From the NCBI GenBank assembly GCA_963677085.2, contig CAXXFH010000004.1, forward strand, positions 3,410,001-3,474,000: DNA of 64,000 nt, written 5' to 3'. The stretch comes from G963677085 sp963677085. GTDB lineage: Bacteria; Planctomycetota; Planctomycetia; Pirellulales; Thermoguttaceae. The notes beneath the pieces are model-generated. The model was not told the DNA's origin. It saw only the letters and a list, made by a program, of their open reading frames with translations, and did no database searches. Below are positions 36,977-45,030 of this stretch, one piece after another; position 1 is the first letter of the stretch; each line of letters opens with the position of its first letter. Made by a program: the position numbers and the translations under genes.

Positions 36977-37021
36977 CCAACGATCCCAAGCAGCATAATT
37001 CGCCGGAATTATCGAAATGTG

Positions 37022-37053
37022 GCCCCTGGACTCTCTGTCTGGGGGCTTTTTTT
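37022..37053 (+). terminator. Intrinsic terminator of the HEAT-repeat gene
   Basis: GCCCC pairs with GGGGC, with a partly paired inner stem, and is followed by TTTTTTT. It lies about 45 bases past the stop codon. Confidence 0.75.
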
Positions 37054-37107
37054 GTTCGCCCAACGGTCACTCGCTTCGCGCTTGGCAGACAGGCCCGATT
37101 GCGGGAT

Positions 37108-37563
37108 CTACGAAGGCAGGATCACGTCGGAAAGCAGATATTTCCGTAGCGATTTGAGTACGGTAAGAAATTGGGGGAAGTCGACCGGCTTGACCATGTA
37201 GTCTTCAACGTGCAAGTTTTCGGACTGAAGAATCTCTCGGTGAGTAGGCGACGCCGTGAGTACCACCACCGGAATACGTTGCAGCGACAGATCGTCTTTG
37301 AGTTCGGCGAGAACTTCGCGACCGTCTTTCTTGGGGAGATTCAGGTCGAGCAGGATAACGTCCGGTCGGGGTGCCCGGGCGTATTTACCCACGCGATTCA
37401 TGAACTCCATCGCCTCCTCGCCATCGCGGACAAGGCTCACACGACACGGCACATCGCCTTCGCGGAGGGCCTCGATCGTCAAGCCCGCATCCTCCAGGTC
37501 GTCTTCAACGAGGAGGATCTCCATTGGCCGGCCAACGGTTTCACGATCTATGGGATCCAACAT
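37108..37563 (-). CDS. Single-domain response regulator (Rcp1-like)
   Basis: A 151-residue receiver domain with no output domain. The acidic pair is in EILLVEDDLEDAG (residues 15-27), the phospho-accepting Asp in VILLDLNLPKKDG (D73), the Thr in VVVLTAS and the Lys in YMVKPVDF. The spacing and the insertion after the Asp resemble Rcp1-type regulators that pair with phytochrome-like or GAF-containing kinases. The start at 37563 has AGGTAGG upstream; another ATG at 37524 lies closer to the domain. No kinase is adjacent; the nearest candidates in the window are the hybrid kinase at 28.5 kb and the GAF kinase at 60.6 kb. Confidence 0.9.
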   Translation of the reverse strand: MLDPIDRETVGRPMEILLVEDDLEDAGLTIEALREGDVPCRVSLVRDGEEAMEFMNRVGKYARAPRPDVILLDLNLPKKDGREVLAELKDDLSLQRIPVVVLTASPTHREILQSENLHVEDYMVKPVDFPQFLTVLKSLRKYLLSDVILPS

Positions 37564-38070
37564 TCCTAGCTGCCTACCTTCGTGCAAGTCCACGGAGCAT
37601 CATCCTCTTTTAATTCTAGTTACCTAGTGGCGGTTACGGTAGTCCCGGTCCCCCGATCAGGCTGCCGGAGCAAGCCGAAAATGTTTGAATTGGGGTGCTG
37701 TCACGCCTTCTGGTGAAATGGTAACGACCTTGCGGAGTTAGCAATTCAGGGGACAGCCGTGGGTGATCTCAGGAGGGAAACGGTCTCAGGGAAGGAAACG
37801 CGTGTTTGTGGAAGGTTAGAACGTGTTTCACGTAAGCGGAGCTTGGTGCCATGCTCACACTTGTCGTGGGGATCTCTTGCCGGGAAATACGCGGCACGGC
37901 CACACAGGCGTGACGATGGCACCCCGCTACACTGTCGGAAATCCGCACTGGCAAGTGGTTGTCGTTGTTGCGATTCTGGGAGGGTTACCTTCTGAGGTGA
38001 CGAAAATGTGCCCCATTGTCCAGCGTGGTTGGCGATTTTCGGATGTTTTTGCCAAGCCGCGGATGCAGTC
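37564..38070. other. Intergenic stretch, no gene seen
   Basis: About 500 bases between two leftward genes. Frames on both strands here have implausible composition and no ribosome binding site. No clear hairpin family member is present. Confidence 0.45.
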
Positions 38071-39033
38071 TTACTCGGGCTTCGCTTCGTTGGAGGTGGG
38101 TAGCCGGGTGATGTCTTCTTCGAGCCCGCCTTCGAGTCGCTTGCCGTCGAGAAAAAATCGACCGCCGCGGTCGACCCAAGCGGGTGCCGTGTTGGAGAAC
38201 AGGTCACTGTTACCCACGGCCACTTCGCTGTGAGCAAGCGTGAGGATTTGGGCGGTACCGTTATTGCCGAGGACGCTGGTTTCGATTTCCAGTTGCGAGG
38301 CTCCGCCCACGGCCACGCCTGCCCGACCGTTGCCCCGGGCGGTGATGCCCACCAACAGCACGTTGCGAGCGCTATTGGCCGCGTTGATGCCGTCGACCCG
38401 AAAGCCTTGCACGGTCAGGTCGCGAACGATGACGTGGCGAACGTGGTACAACGTGATGCCGGTTTGTTTGGCCGCATACGATAGGTTGTAGTCGTCCGGA
38501 AGTTTGTCTTTTTCCACACAGAAGTAGATCTCGCCACGCAGCAGGCACCACTCGAGCGGTTCGAGCTTGGGGGGCTTATCTGCATCGAGCGGCGCAGGCA
38601 CTCGTTTGGGCGGCCGATTGTCGAGAAACAACTGTTGATGGCCACCTTGTGATGGATGAAAAAAGCGGAACACCGGACCTTCAAAATGTTGCCAGGCGTC
38701 TTTGGGGACTGGGGCCGAGCCGTCGAGCACGGCTCCGTTGCCTTCGACCATCAAGGGCTTCCAGTCGTAACCACTTCGCTGGCGACCGGCCAAGCTGATG
38801 CTCTCGCGATAGGGCGTATCGGTGGCGGCCAGAATGATGCGGTCGCCCGACTCGGCCACTCGCAGGGCTTTGGCAATGGTCCGCACGGGACCAGTTCCAT
38901 CGGACATCGGCCGAGCCTGATGGCCCGAGTAACGATCGTCGCCGGCCTCGTTATCGACAAAAAGGTCACGAGCCAGCGCATGGCTGGCCAGCAGGAAAGT
39001 CACAACGACAACCGAAACTGCCGAAAACCGCAT
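38071..39033 (-). CDS. Exported right-handed beta-helix protein
   Basis: A 320-residue protein with signal peptide MRFSAVSVVVVTFLLASHAL and AGAGGAA five bases before the ATG. Early motifs (DLFVDNEAGDDRYSG, GPVRTIAKALRVAESGDRI) match the DUF1565-like start of exported parallel beta-helix proteins, and later turns (VRHVIVRDLTVQGFRVDGI, NVLLVGITARGNGRAGVAV, LEIETSVLGNNG) are the helical coils. Such proteins commonly bind or cleave polysaccharides. No certain catalytic site is visible. It is followed by a long gap and is probably monocistronic. Confidence 0.87.
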   Translation of the reverse strand: MRFSAVSVVVVTFLLASHALARDLFVDNEAGDDRYSGHQARPMSDGTGPVRTIAKALRVAESGDRIILAATDTPYRESISLAGRQRSGYDWKPLMVEGNGAVLDGSAPVPKDAWQHFEGPVFRFFHPSQGGHQQLFLDNRPPKRVPAPLDADKPPKLEPLEWCLLRGEIYFCVEKDKLPDDYNLSYAAKQTGITLYHVRHVIVRDLTVQGFRVDGINAANSARNVLLVGITARGNGRAGVAVGGASQLEIETSVLGNNGTAQILTLAHSEVAVGNSDLFSNTAPAWVDRGGRFFLDGKRLEGGLEEDITRLPTSNEAKPE

Positions 39034-39252
39034 CGATTCCTCTCCCCGGAGTTAACAACATGCCGGGCTCGACAACGACGTGTCTGCCAGCCCATCGGCG
39101 CTCTATTGTAACATGCCGACGGGGGGATTCCCAACACAACTCCGCCAGGGTGGGAGGACTGCAAAGTCCTGGGAAGAAGGGGCGGCCAACCTGGGCGGAG
39201 CGGATTGTTGGTGTTTTGGGGCGAAGCAGCGACCGGCAACGTTTCCCCCCTG

Positions 39253-40272
39253 CTACGCCGGGCAGAGTTCCACCCCGCAGCCCGGCCGGTCGGGGTAGCA
39301 GACCTGCCCATGGTCCAGGGCCACGCCCGTGGCGATGTCCTCGGCCAGTAGTACGGCCCCGTCCATGTCGGCGTAGTCCAAAAGCGGCAACAGTTGGGCA
39401 ATCGCCGAGATGCCGACCGTCGACTCGGTGAAGCAGCCGACCATCACTTTCAGGCCAAGTTGGCGTGCCTGGGCGATCATCCGTCGAGCAGGCGTGAGCC
39501 CCCCGCATTTAACTAGCTTGATGTTGATCCCGTGGAAGTGCTCGGAACAACGATTTACGTCGGCCTCGATCTGGCAACTTTCGTCGGCCATAAGCGGCAA
39601 AGCCGAGCGACGATAGAGGCGTCGCATGGCTTCCCAGGCTTCGGGTGGCAAAGGTTGCTCAATGAACTGCACACCCAAGTGCAGCATGGCTAGTGCGTTA
39701 TCGACCGTCTCTTCCTCGGTCCAGGCACAGTTGGCATCTACACGAAACACGGCGTCGGTGTGTTCGCGCAGTGCCAACATAATCTGGATATCGTGTGGCG
39801 TTCCCAGCTTGATTTTATAGACCGGCCAGTTGGGGAATTCTCGCAGTTTGTCGACCATCTTGTCGATCGTGTCGATGCCGATGGTGTAGTCCGACGGCGG
39901 CACCCGATCGATACTCAACCCCCATCGCTTCCAGACCGGCTCGTTATGGAGCTTTCCCCACAGGTCGTGCGCGGCAATATCCAGCGCACACTGAGGAAAA
40001 GTGGCACCGGCCAGCAGCGGCTGAAGCGTTGCCCAGAACTCGGTCGGCTCGCCTAAGCGATAGCTCTCAACCTGAGAACGCACCCGTTCAAGCACGGCCA
40101 CCATGTTTTCGATCGTGGCACCGTAATAAGGATTCTCTGGCGCCTCGCCGTAGCCATGAAGCCCGTCTTGTTCGAGTTCGACAATCAGCGTGGGCTGCAC
40201 CGTGGTCGTGCTGCGCGAAATGGTAAACGGGTGTCGCGTCGGCAAATCGAAGCGATGCATGGTAAGCTTCAT
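39253..40272 (-). CDS. dgcA: Enolase-superfamily epimerase, probable N-acetyl-D-glutamate racemase
   Basis: A 339-residue enzyme of the muconate-lactonising/dipeptide-epimerase group. Catalytic lysines are in VYKIKLGTP (K153, K155) and INIKLVKCGG (K252). Metal ligands are D179 (RVDANCAW), E205 (FIEQPLPP) and D230 (LMADESC). By itself this would be called an L-Ala-D/L-Glu epimerase. The gene upstream encodes a DUF1611 protein, 13 bases away. In the described DgcN-DgcA pathway a DUF1611 enzyme acetylates D-glutamate and an epimerase of this group converts the product to N-acetyl-L-glutamate. The pair therefore probably uses D-glutamate, for example from peptidoglycan. A plain peptidoglycan-recycling epimerase is the alternative. 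Confidence 0.85.
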   Translation of the reverse strand: MKLTMHRFDLPTRHPFTISRSTTTVQPTLIVELEQDGLHGYGEAPENPYYGATIENMVAVLERVRSQVESYRLGEPTEFWATLQPLLAGATFPQCALDIAAHDLWGKLHNEPVWKRWGLSIDRVPPSDYTIGIDTIDKMVDKLREFPNWPVYKIKLGTPHDIQIMLALREHTDAVFRVDANCAWTEEETVDNALAMLHLGVQFIEQPLPPEAWEAMRRLYRRSALPLMADESCQIEADVNRCSEHFHGINIKLVKCGGLTPARRMIAQARQLGLKVMVGCFTESTVGISAIAQLLPLLDYADMDGAVLLAEDIATGVALDHGQVCYPDRPGCGVELCPA

Positions 40273-40285
40273 AGCCTTGCCCCCC

Positions 40286-41344
40286 TTATCTGTTTGCCGG
40301 CAGCTTCCCCAACTCGTGTCCCAGGTGGATTACCGCGTCGACCATTTTCTGGGGACCGTGGCGGAGAATGTCGCACGTGGGCAAGCCCAGGCGTTGTTCC
40401 ACTCGCTCGCATTCGGCGGCCACTTCGGCGTCGGAGAACTTTGCCCCGTTGACGGTTACCCCGATCACTCGGCACGGATGCATGAGATTGGCTGCCGCCT
40501 CATAGAACTCGATCACCTTCTCCAGCGACGGCAGCTTGACCTGTTCCATCCCGAAGACCGTGTCGCGCCCCATTTCATAGACGAGGATCAATCCGTCAGG
40601 CACGATTCCATGTAACAATCCCAGAGTAACGCCCGAGTAACGGGGATGAAATAGGCTCCCCTGCCCTTCGACGACAACCACGTCGTGCTGCTGGTTGGCA
40701 AGGATCAGTTTTTCGGCCGCTCCGCTGACGAAATCGGCGATGACCCGATCGATGGCCACCCCGCTGCCAGCCACTAACATTCCTGTTTGGCCCGTGGCCG
40801 CAAAGGCCGCATCAACGCCCGCGCGACAGAGGCCTTCGACCAATTCGACACTCGTGACCATCTTACCCACGCTGCAATCGTTGGCAATCGTGTGAATGCG
40901 CAGGCAGTCTTCGCGGATGCCCTGCCGCCCGGCAACATCGCTTTCGTCGTTGTCGCGCAGGTCGATAAGCGACGTGCCCTGCTCGCAAGCGGCGGCGACG
41001 AACTCGACGTCGTTTTTCAACAGATCGTGCAGCCCGGAGACGATGGTCATTCCCCGGCGAATGGCTTCCAACACAATGGGGCGCCAGTGCGACGGGATCT
41101 TACCGCCGGGCGGGGCAATGCCGATCGTCAGCGTGTTGGCCTCGGGCACGTCGGCCAACTCGGCCACCACGGGAATCGAACCGCCGACCCCCAGTAGCTC
41201 GGCCGTCGTCTTGCCGGCCGACGCACGATCGAGCACGGCTACCACTTCCGCGGGACGGTAGCGAATCACGCAAATCGCCGTTTTCGCGGTGTGTGCATCG
41301 CAGTAGCCGTCGGTCAAAATGATCATCCGGCGCATGGCATTCAT
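40286..41344 (-). CDS. dgcN: DUF1611 protein, probable D-glutamate N-acetyltransferase
   Basis: A 352-residue cytoplasmic protein of the DUF1611 family. The N-terminal part has a Rossmann-like start (MIILTDGYCDAHTAKTA). The middle contains TIANDCSVGKMVTSVELVEG (residues 152-171), a P-loop-like segment typical of the family, and later VVVVEGQGSLFHPRYSG. The family was long annotated as NAD-dependent epimerase-like; DgcN members are reported as D-glutamate N-acetyltransferases. The start is uncertain among ATGs at 41344, 41335 and 41326, and a TTG at 41380 would add 12 residues. It is the first gene of a two-gene unit with dgcA. The acetyltransferase role is inferred from family and pairing. 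Confidence 0.83.
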   Translation of the reverse strand: MNAMRRMIILTDGYCDAHTAKTAICVIRYRPAEVVAVLDRASAGKTTAELLGVGGSIPVVAELADVPEANTLTIGIAPPGGKIPSHWRPIVLEAIRRGMTIVSGLHDLLKNDVEFVAAACEQGTSLIDLRDNDESDVAGRQGIREDCLRIHTIANDCSVGKMVTSVELVEGLCRAGVDAAFAATGQTGMLVAGSGVAIDRVIADFVSGAAEKLILANQQHDVVVVEGQGSLFHPRYSGVTLGLLHGIVPDGLILVYEMGRDTVFGMEQVKLPSLEKVIEFYEAAANLMHPCRVIGVTVNGAKFSDAEVAAECERVEQRLGLPTCDILRHGPQKMVDAVIHLGHELGKLPANR

Positions 41345-41474
41345 GGTCGTGAGCTTAGCCGGATGGCTGGAGGTGTGCAAGGAGTGGGGAGATAGGAGTT
41401 CGAAGGAACGAAAAGGTCACTTGGCTTCGCCCCTCCCAACTCCGAACTCTCAACCGCTAACTCGACTCTCGCTC

Positions 41475-42281
41475 CTACACCTCGACCACGCCCAATTCGT
41501 GGTAAACCGACTCTACGGTGGTGGCGTCGACGTGGTCGAGCTCGCCGCCGGCGCCGGCCAACAACGCCAAGTCGGCCAGTTGGCTCACCCGACGTGGAAT
41601 TCCGTGGGCCAGTTCGTGCAGCCGCTCGATAGCTTTTTCGTCGAAAATCGCCGTACGGCAGCCAGCCGCTGCCAGCGACGAGTTGAGATACTCGCGGGTG
41701 TCGAGCGGTTCCCAGGCGTCGAGGTCGATTCGTAATTCGGCCAGTTCAAGCTGCCGAGGATGCAGCCGGGTGAGGCCCTCGCTGTGGGCCGCCAAAACGA
41801 TCGTCCGTTGGGTCTCTGGCGACGGGTCATGCAGTACGAGTCGAGTAACCTGCGTCAACACGGCCGGATCGGCCTGATCGGCGTCGTCGAAGAGCAGTAC
41901 GACCGGCATGTGCTGGTAGCGAAACTCAGCCAGGCGGTCGGCCACCGCGCGCCACTGCGTGGGAAGCGGTGCCATCGGGCTGATCGCAGACGCCGCTAAC
42001 TCGGTGGCCAGAAGTGCCAGCATCTCGTTGCTGCCGACGCCCAAGAGGCTCAATTTGGCCACGGGCGTGCCCTGCCGACGCAACTGTCGGGCGAACACGC
42101 TCAATAACAGCGATTTGCCACTTCCGGCGGGTCCGAGCAACAGCCCCAGTCGGCGTCCCTGTTCGACGAGAAATTGCAGTCGGGCAAGACCCTCTTCGTG
42201 GGTTGGGCTCTCGTAAAATGCCCGCGGCTCCGGCCGGGTGCAAAATGGCGATTCCTGCAAACCCCAATGCGGTGGATACAT
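41475..42281 (-). CDS. ExeA/GspA-like AAA ATPase
   Basis: A 268-residue ATPase starting MYPPHWGLQESPFCTRPEPR, a beginning typical of ExeA-type ATPases. AAGGGGG eight bases before the ATG at 42281 fixes the start. A frame 105 codons longer runs through low-complexity repeats and is rejected. Walker A is GPAGSGKS (50-57) and Walker B VVLLFDDAD (127-135), followed by a sensor-like region (RTIVLAAH). The usual ExeA peptidoglycan-binding domain and membrane helix are absent, and no secretion genes are nearby. It may serve a pilus, secretion or transposition-like system encoded elsewhere. Its neighbours give no clue. Confidence 0.87.
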   Translation of the reverse strand: MYPPHWGLQESPFCTRPEPRAFYESPTHEEGLARLQFLVEQGRRLGLLLGPAGSGKSLLLSVFARQLRRQGTPVAKLSLLGVGSNEMLALLATELAASAISPMAPLPTQWRAVADRLAEFRYQHMPVVLLFDDADQADPAVLTQVTRLVLHDPSPETQRTIVLAAHSEGLTRLHPRQLELAELRIDLDAWEPLDTREYLNSSLAAAGCRTAIFDEKAIERLHELAHGIPRRVSQLADLALLAGAGGELDHVDATTVESVYHELGVVEV

Positions 42282-42426
42282 GGCGGGCCCCCTTGCCCTA
42301 TTCCAAAAGTGAATCGCTACGACTGTTCCATTCCGTGTCTTTGGTATATTCGGTAGAATTTCACAAGAAGATTGACCGAAAGTGCGGCGGAGTTGGGAGT
42401 GAGGAGTCGGGGAGTTGGGAGAGGCG

Positions 42427-42450
42427 AAGCCGCAAGCGGCTTTTTTTCTT
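42427..42450 (+). terminator. Terminator-like hairpin in the rsmE leader
   Basis: AAGCCGC pairs with GCGGCTT around a two-base loop and is followed by seven T residues. It lies 72 bases before the rsmE ATG, so it could act as an attenuator or be part of a dispersed G/A-rich repeat. Confidence 0.45.
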
Positions 42451-42521
42451 CCCCCAGACTCCTTCTCGCTCAATTCCTCATTCCCTCCCAACTCCTCACC
42501 CATAACTCCCAGCTCTCTCCC

Positions 42522-43244
42522 ATGGCCGACCGCTATTTCGTTGAAACTCCCATCGATGGTCCCACCGCACGGCTTACTGGTCCGGAGGCCCATCACCTAA
42601 TCCATGTAATGCGAGCGAAACCGGGCACTCGGGCCGTGCTGTTCGATGACACCGGGGCCGAATTCGCGGCCTCCGTCACCCGGGTAGACCGCGCCACGGT
42701 CGAGCTCCAGATTGAACAACGCACGGAAGTCGACCGGGAATTGTCGCTGGAGATCGTTCTGGCCGTGGCGTTGCCCAAGGGTGATCGGCAACGCTGGCTG
42801 ATCGAAAAGGCCACCGAACTGGGCCTCAGCCGGATCGTTCCGTTGAAGACCGAACGGGGCGTCGCTCAGCCGGTCGAACAGGCGGTCAAACGATTGCGTC
42901 GCACGGTAATCGAGGCCTCGAAGCAGTGCGGCCGCAACCGGCTGATGCAGATCGATACCCCGGCCGACTGGCCCGACTTCGTCGCCACCACACAAGACGT
43001 ACCCAGCCGGCTGGTTGCTCATCCCAACGGCTACCACGCCGCCCCGGGTCCCTTGTCGGCCGCCAGCCTGCCGCGGCCCGTGCTCTTGGCCATTGGGCCC
43101 GAGGGAGGTTTCACCGACGAAGAAATCGCCATCGCCGTAACCGCCGGCTGGCACACCGTGGACCTTGGACCGCGAATCTTGCGAGTCGAAACGGCCGCCT
43201 TGCTGCTAAGCACCCTGGTGGCCCACGCGCATTTGGGGAAATGA
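42522..43244 (+). CDS. rsmE: 16S rRNA (uracil-1498-N3)-methyltransferase
   Basis: A 240-residue SPOUT-class enzyme that methylates U1498 of 16S rRNA with S-adenosylmethionine. The N-terminal PUA-like domain (residues 1-70) includes EAHHLIHVMRAKPG. The knotted methyltransferase domain has LPKGDRQRWLIEKATELGL, KQCGRN and the SAM-binding loops LLAIGPEGGFTDEE and LGPRILRVETAAL near the C-terminus. The start at 42522 (MADRYFVETP) matches the family; a longer frame reads through low-complexity sequence. It is divergent from the ExeA-like gene and convergent with the cysQ-like gene. Confidence 0.95.
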   Translation: MADRYFVETPIDGPTARLTGPEAHHLIHVMRAKPGTRAVLFDDTGAEFAASVTRVDRATVELQIEQRTEVDRELSLEIVLAVALPKGDRQRWLIEKATELGLSRIVPLKTERGVAQPVEQAVKRLRRTVIEASKQCGRNRLMQIDTPADWPDFVATTQDVPSRLVAHPNGYHAAPGPLSAASLPRPVLLAIGPEGGFTDEEIAIAVTAGWHTVDLGPRILRVETAALLLSTLVAHAHLGK

Positions 43245-43306
43245 CTCATCGTTCGCCTCCGACCATTCCCCTCGTTCCCATGTTTTGCGTAGAAACCAGG
43301 AAAATT

Positions 43307-43386
43307 GGGTGCCATGCCCACGGCAACGTGGGCATGTTCGAAGTGCGGTACGCATTCATGCCCACGTTGCCGTGGGCATGGCACCC
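43307..43386. repeat. Perfect 30-bp inverted repeat
   Basis: GGGTGCCATGCCCACGGCAA and the ten bases after it (43307-43336) are exactly mirrored at 43357-43386, leaving a 20-base loop. It lies between the convergent rsmE and cysQ-like genes and is the best preserved member of the GTGCCATGCCCA family. A shorter hairpin of the TTCCCATG type precedes it at 43269-43300. Confidence 0.8.
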
Positions 43387-43409
43387 GAATGTTCGAGTTT
43401 GAGGGAACG

Positions 43410-44393
43410 TTAGGCTCCAATCTTCCGCAAAGCGTCCAGCGCCACGTCATGCACGCGCCCGTTGGTGGCCAGGATGCCGCGGTTATTGGCCAGGGTTCTT
43501 CCTCGGGTGAAATCAAGCGGCTTTCCGTCCAGATCGGTTACGCGGCCGCCAGCTTCTTCAATGATGATCGACCCGGCTACCTGATCCCAGACCTTCTCCT
43601 TGTAGTCGGGTCGCGAAGGCGAAATCATTCGCACGAGCAAGTCGCCCGCGCCAGCCGAGAGCACGCCATACTTGGCTTGGCTGTCCATCAATACGGGCTC
43701 GGCCGTTATGCCCAAGGCTTCGACCAATTCGCCCGTCTTGCCGACGTTCGTGTGGCCCGACTCCACGGAACGCAACACGCGGATGTCGGCCGGGTTGTCG
43801 CGATCGGAAGCTTTCAGCGGCTTCCACGCGCCACCGCTAAGCGGCTGAGTCCACGCCCCGCCGCCAGCCGTAGCGGCAATGAGGGAACCTTCGCCGCCGA
43901 TGTCCACGCGGCAACCGTCCGTCAGGTTTGGGCAACCCAACACGCCAAGCTGGACGCGACCGTCTTCGACCAACCCAAACGCCACGGCATACTGTTCGCC
44001 GCGAAGAAAGCCCTTGGTGCCGTCGACCGGATCGACTGTCCAATAGCGTAAGCCCGACTCGGCACTACCACGGTCGATGGCCCTGCAAACGCCCTGCTCG
44101 GTGATGCCGGGAACTGCCCGGGCGACGAACTCCGTAACTCGCTGAAGAGCCGGACGTTGCTCGTCGGTCTGCAAAGCGGCCGAACTCTCTTCGCCGACCA
44201 GGAAATCGTCGGGAAAATATTCGCCGAGCAAATACCCCACCAGGGCCTGGGCAGCGAAGTCGGCCACCGTGACAGGCGATCGGTCTTCTTTGGTTAGTGC
44301 GGCGGTAACCATTTCCTGCTGCACCTGACGCACCAACTGCGCCGCTCGACGCACGGCATCGATCGCAAACTGAGCTTCTTTGGACTTAAACAT
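43410..44393 (-). CDS. 3'(2'),5'-bisphosphate nucleotidase-like (HAL2/CysQ type) phosphatase
   Basis: A 327-residue magnesium-dependent phosphatase of the inositol-monophosphatase superfamily. Metal-binding residues are in DRSPVTVADFAAQ (37-49), VGEES (66-70) and TVDPVDGTKGFLRGEQ (119-134), and the C-terminal WDQVAGSIIIEEAGG motif is present. The length and the DGTKGF motif resemble the yeast HAL2 group, which hydrolyses 3'-phosphoadenosine 5'-phosphate from sulfate assimilation. No sulfate-assimilation gene is adjacent. An inositol-phosphatase role cannot be excluded. The ATG at 44393 matches the domain start; GGAAGGAAG lies about 13 bases upstream. Confidence 0.9.
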   Translation of the reverse strand: MFKSKEAQFAIDAVRRAAQLVRQVQQEMVTAALTKEDRSPVTVADFAAQALVGYLLGEYFPDDFLVGEESSAALQTDEQRPALQRVTEFVARAVPGITEQGVCRAIDRGSAESGLRYWTVDPVDGTKGFLRGEQYAVAFGLVEDGRVQLGVLGCPNLTDGCRVDIGGEGSLIAATAGGGAWTQPLSGGAWKPLKASDRDNPADIRVLRSVESGHTNVGKTGELVEALGITAEPVLMDSQAKYGVLSAGAGDLLVRMISPSRPDYKEKVWDQVAGSIIIEEAGGRVTDLDGKPLDFTRGRTLANNRGILATNGRVHDVALDALRKIGA

Positions 44394-44569
44394 GGCGTTT
44401 TTTTCTTCCTTCCGACGGACGGCAAAGTCATTGAGGCAAAGGAACATTCTCGGAGAGTCGATCGACGGCGTCAATCCCGAGGAAAACATCTCGTAACCGT
44501 TCACGGGAAAAAAGGAGAAAGGTACATCCTGCCGGTTTTCTTAGGCGTGTTTCTTAGGCGTGGATTGAT

Positions 44570-44666
44570 GGTGCCACAAAAAACACAAGAAGGCACGAAA
44601 AGCGTGCGTGCCAAGCATTATCCGACAGGTTGCTTTTTGTGACTTATCGTGTTTTTTGTGGCCATC
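44570..44666. repeat. Long A/T-rich hairpin
   Basis: GGTGCCACAAAAAACACAAG with the following AAGGCACGAAAA is mirrored by TTTTTGTGACTTATCGTG and GTTTTTTGTGGCC. It resembles widespread bacterial intergenic repeats with the CACAAAAA theme. Confidence 0.65.
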
Positions 44667-44718
44667 TTTTTCGCGGTCTTCCTTTACCATGGTCTATTAT
44701 TGGTTTTCAAGGAATCAT

Positions 44719-44776
44719 CTCGCCAAGACGCAAAGGACGGGAGGTTTTTTCCTTTGCGTCTTTGCGTCTTGGCGAG
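44719..44776. repeat. Long hairpin, CTCGCCAAGACGCAAAG type
   Basis: The left arm CTCGCCAAGACGCAAAGGA is mirrored on the right, which carries an extra TTTGCGTC unit. A repeat built on this motif is, from memory, common in the intergenic DNA of many bacteria. Confidence 0.7.
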
Positions 44777-45030
44777 AGTTATTCTCTTTACCTTTTCGCG
44801 TTCACCAGCAGGCCTCGCGCTGTTTGCAGCCGCTTTTCCTGTCCGTGAACGGTTACATCTATATGATCCACACGGCCAATCCCGGTGAAGCATCGGCAAC
44901 GAACTGCTAGCATTCGCCGTGATGTTGAAAACGTCGCGCCACGTAGACCGGCTTACGGTTTTCTCGTATGATACGGCAATGGTTTTTGAGCAAAGGCGCT
45001 CTGCCCGCGCTCGCCACGGAGGGTTCCCGT

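Larger units (their letters stand above)
44394..45030. other. Intergenic stretch made largely of two big hairpins
   Basis: About 640 bases between divergent genes. 44570-44601 pairs with 44634-44666 (built on GGTGCCACAAAAAACACAAG), and 44719-44737 pairs with 44750-44776 (CTCGCCAAGACGCAAAGGA). Short frames here only translate the hairpins. No gene is called. Confidence 0.55.

Noticed and set aside
44608..44910. Three overlapping frames of 72-100 codons between the cysQ-like and nuclease genes
   Set aside because: They translate the two long hairpins. No ribosome binding site or family match.
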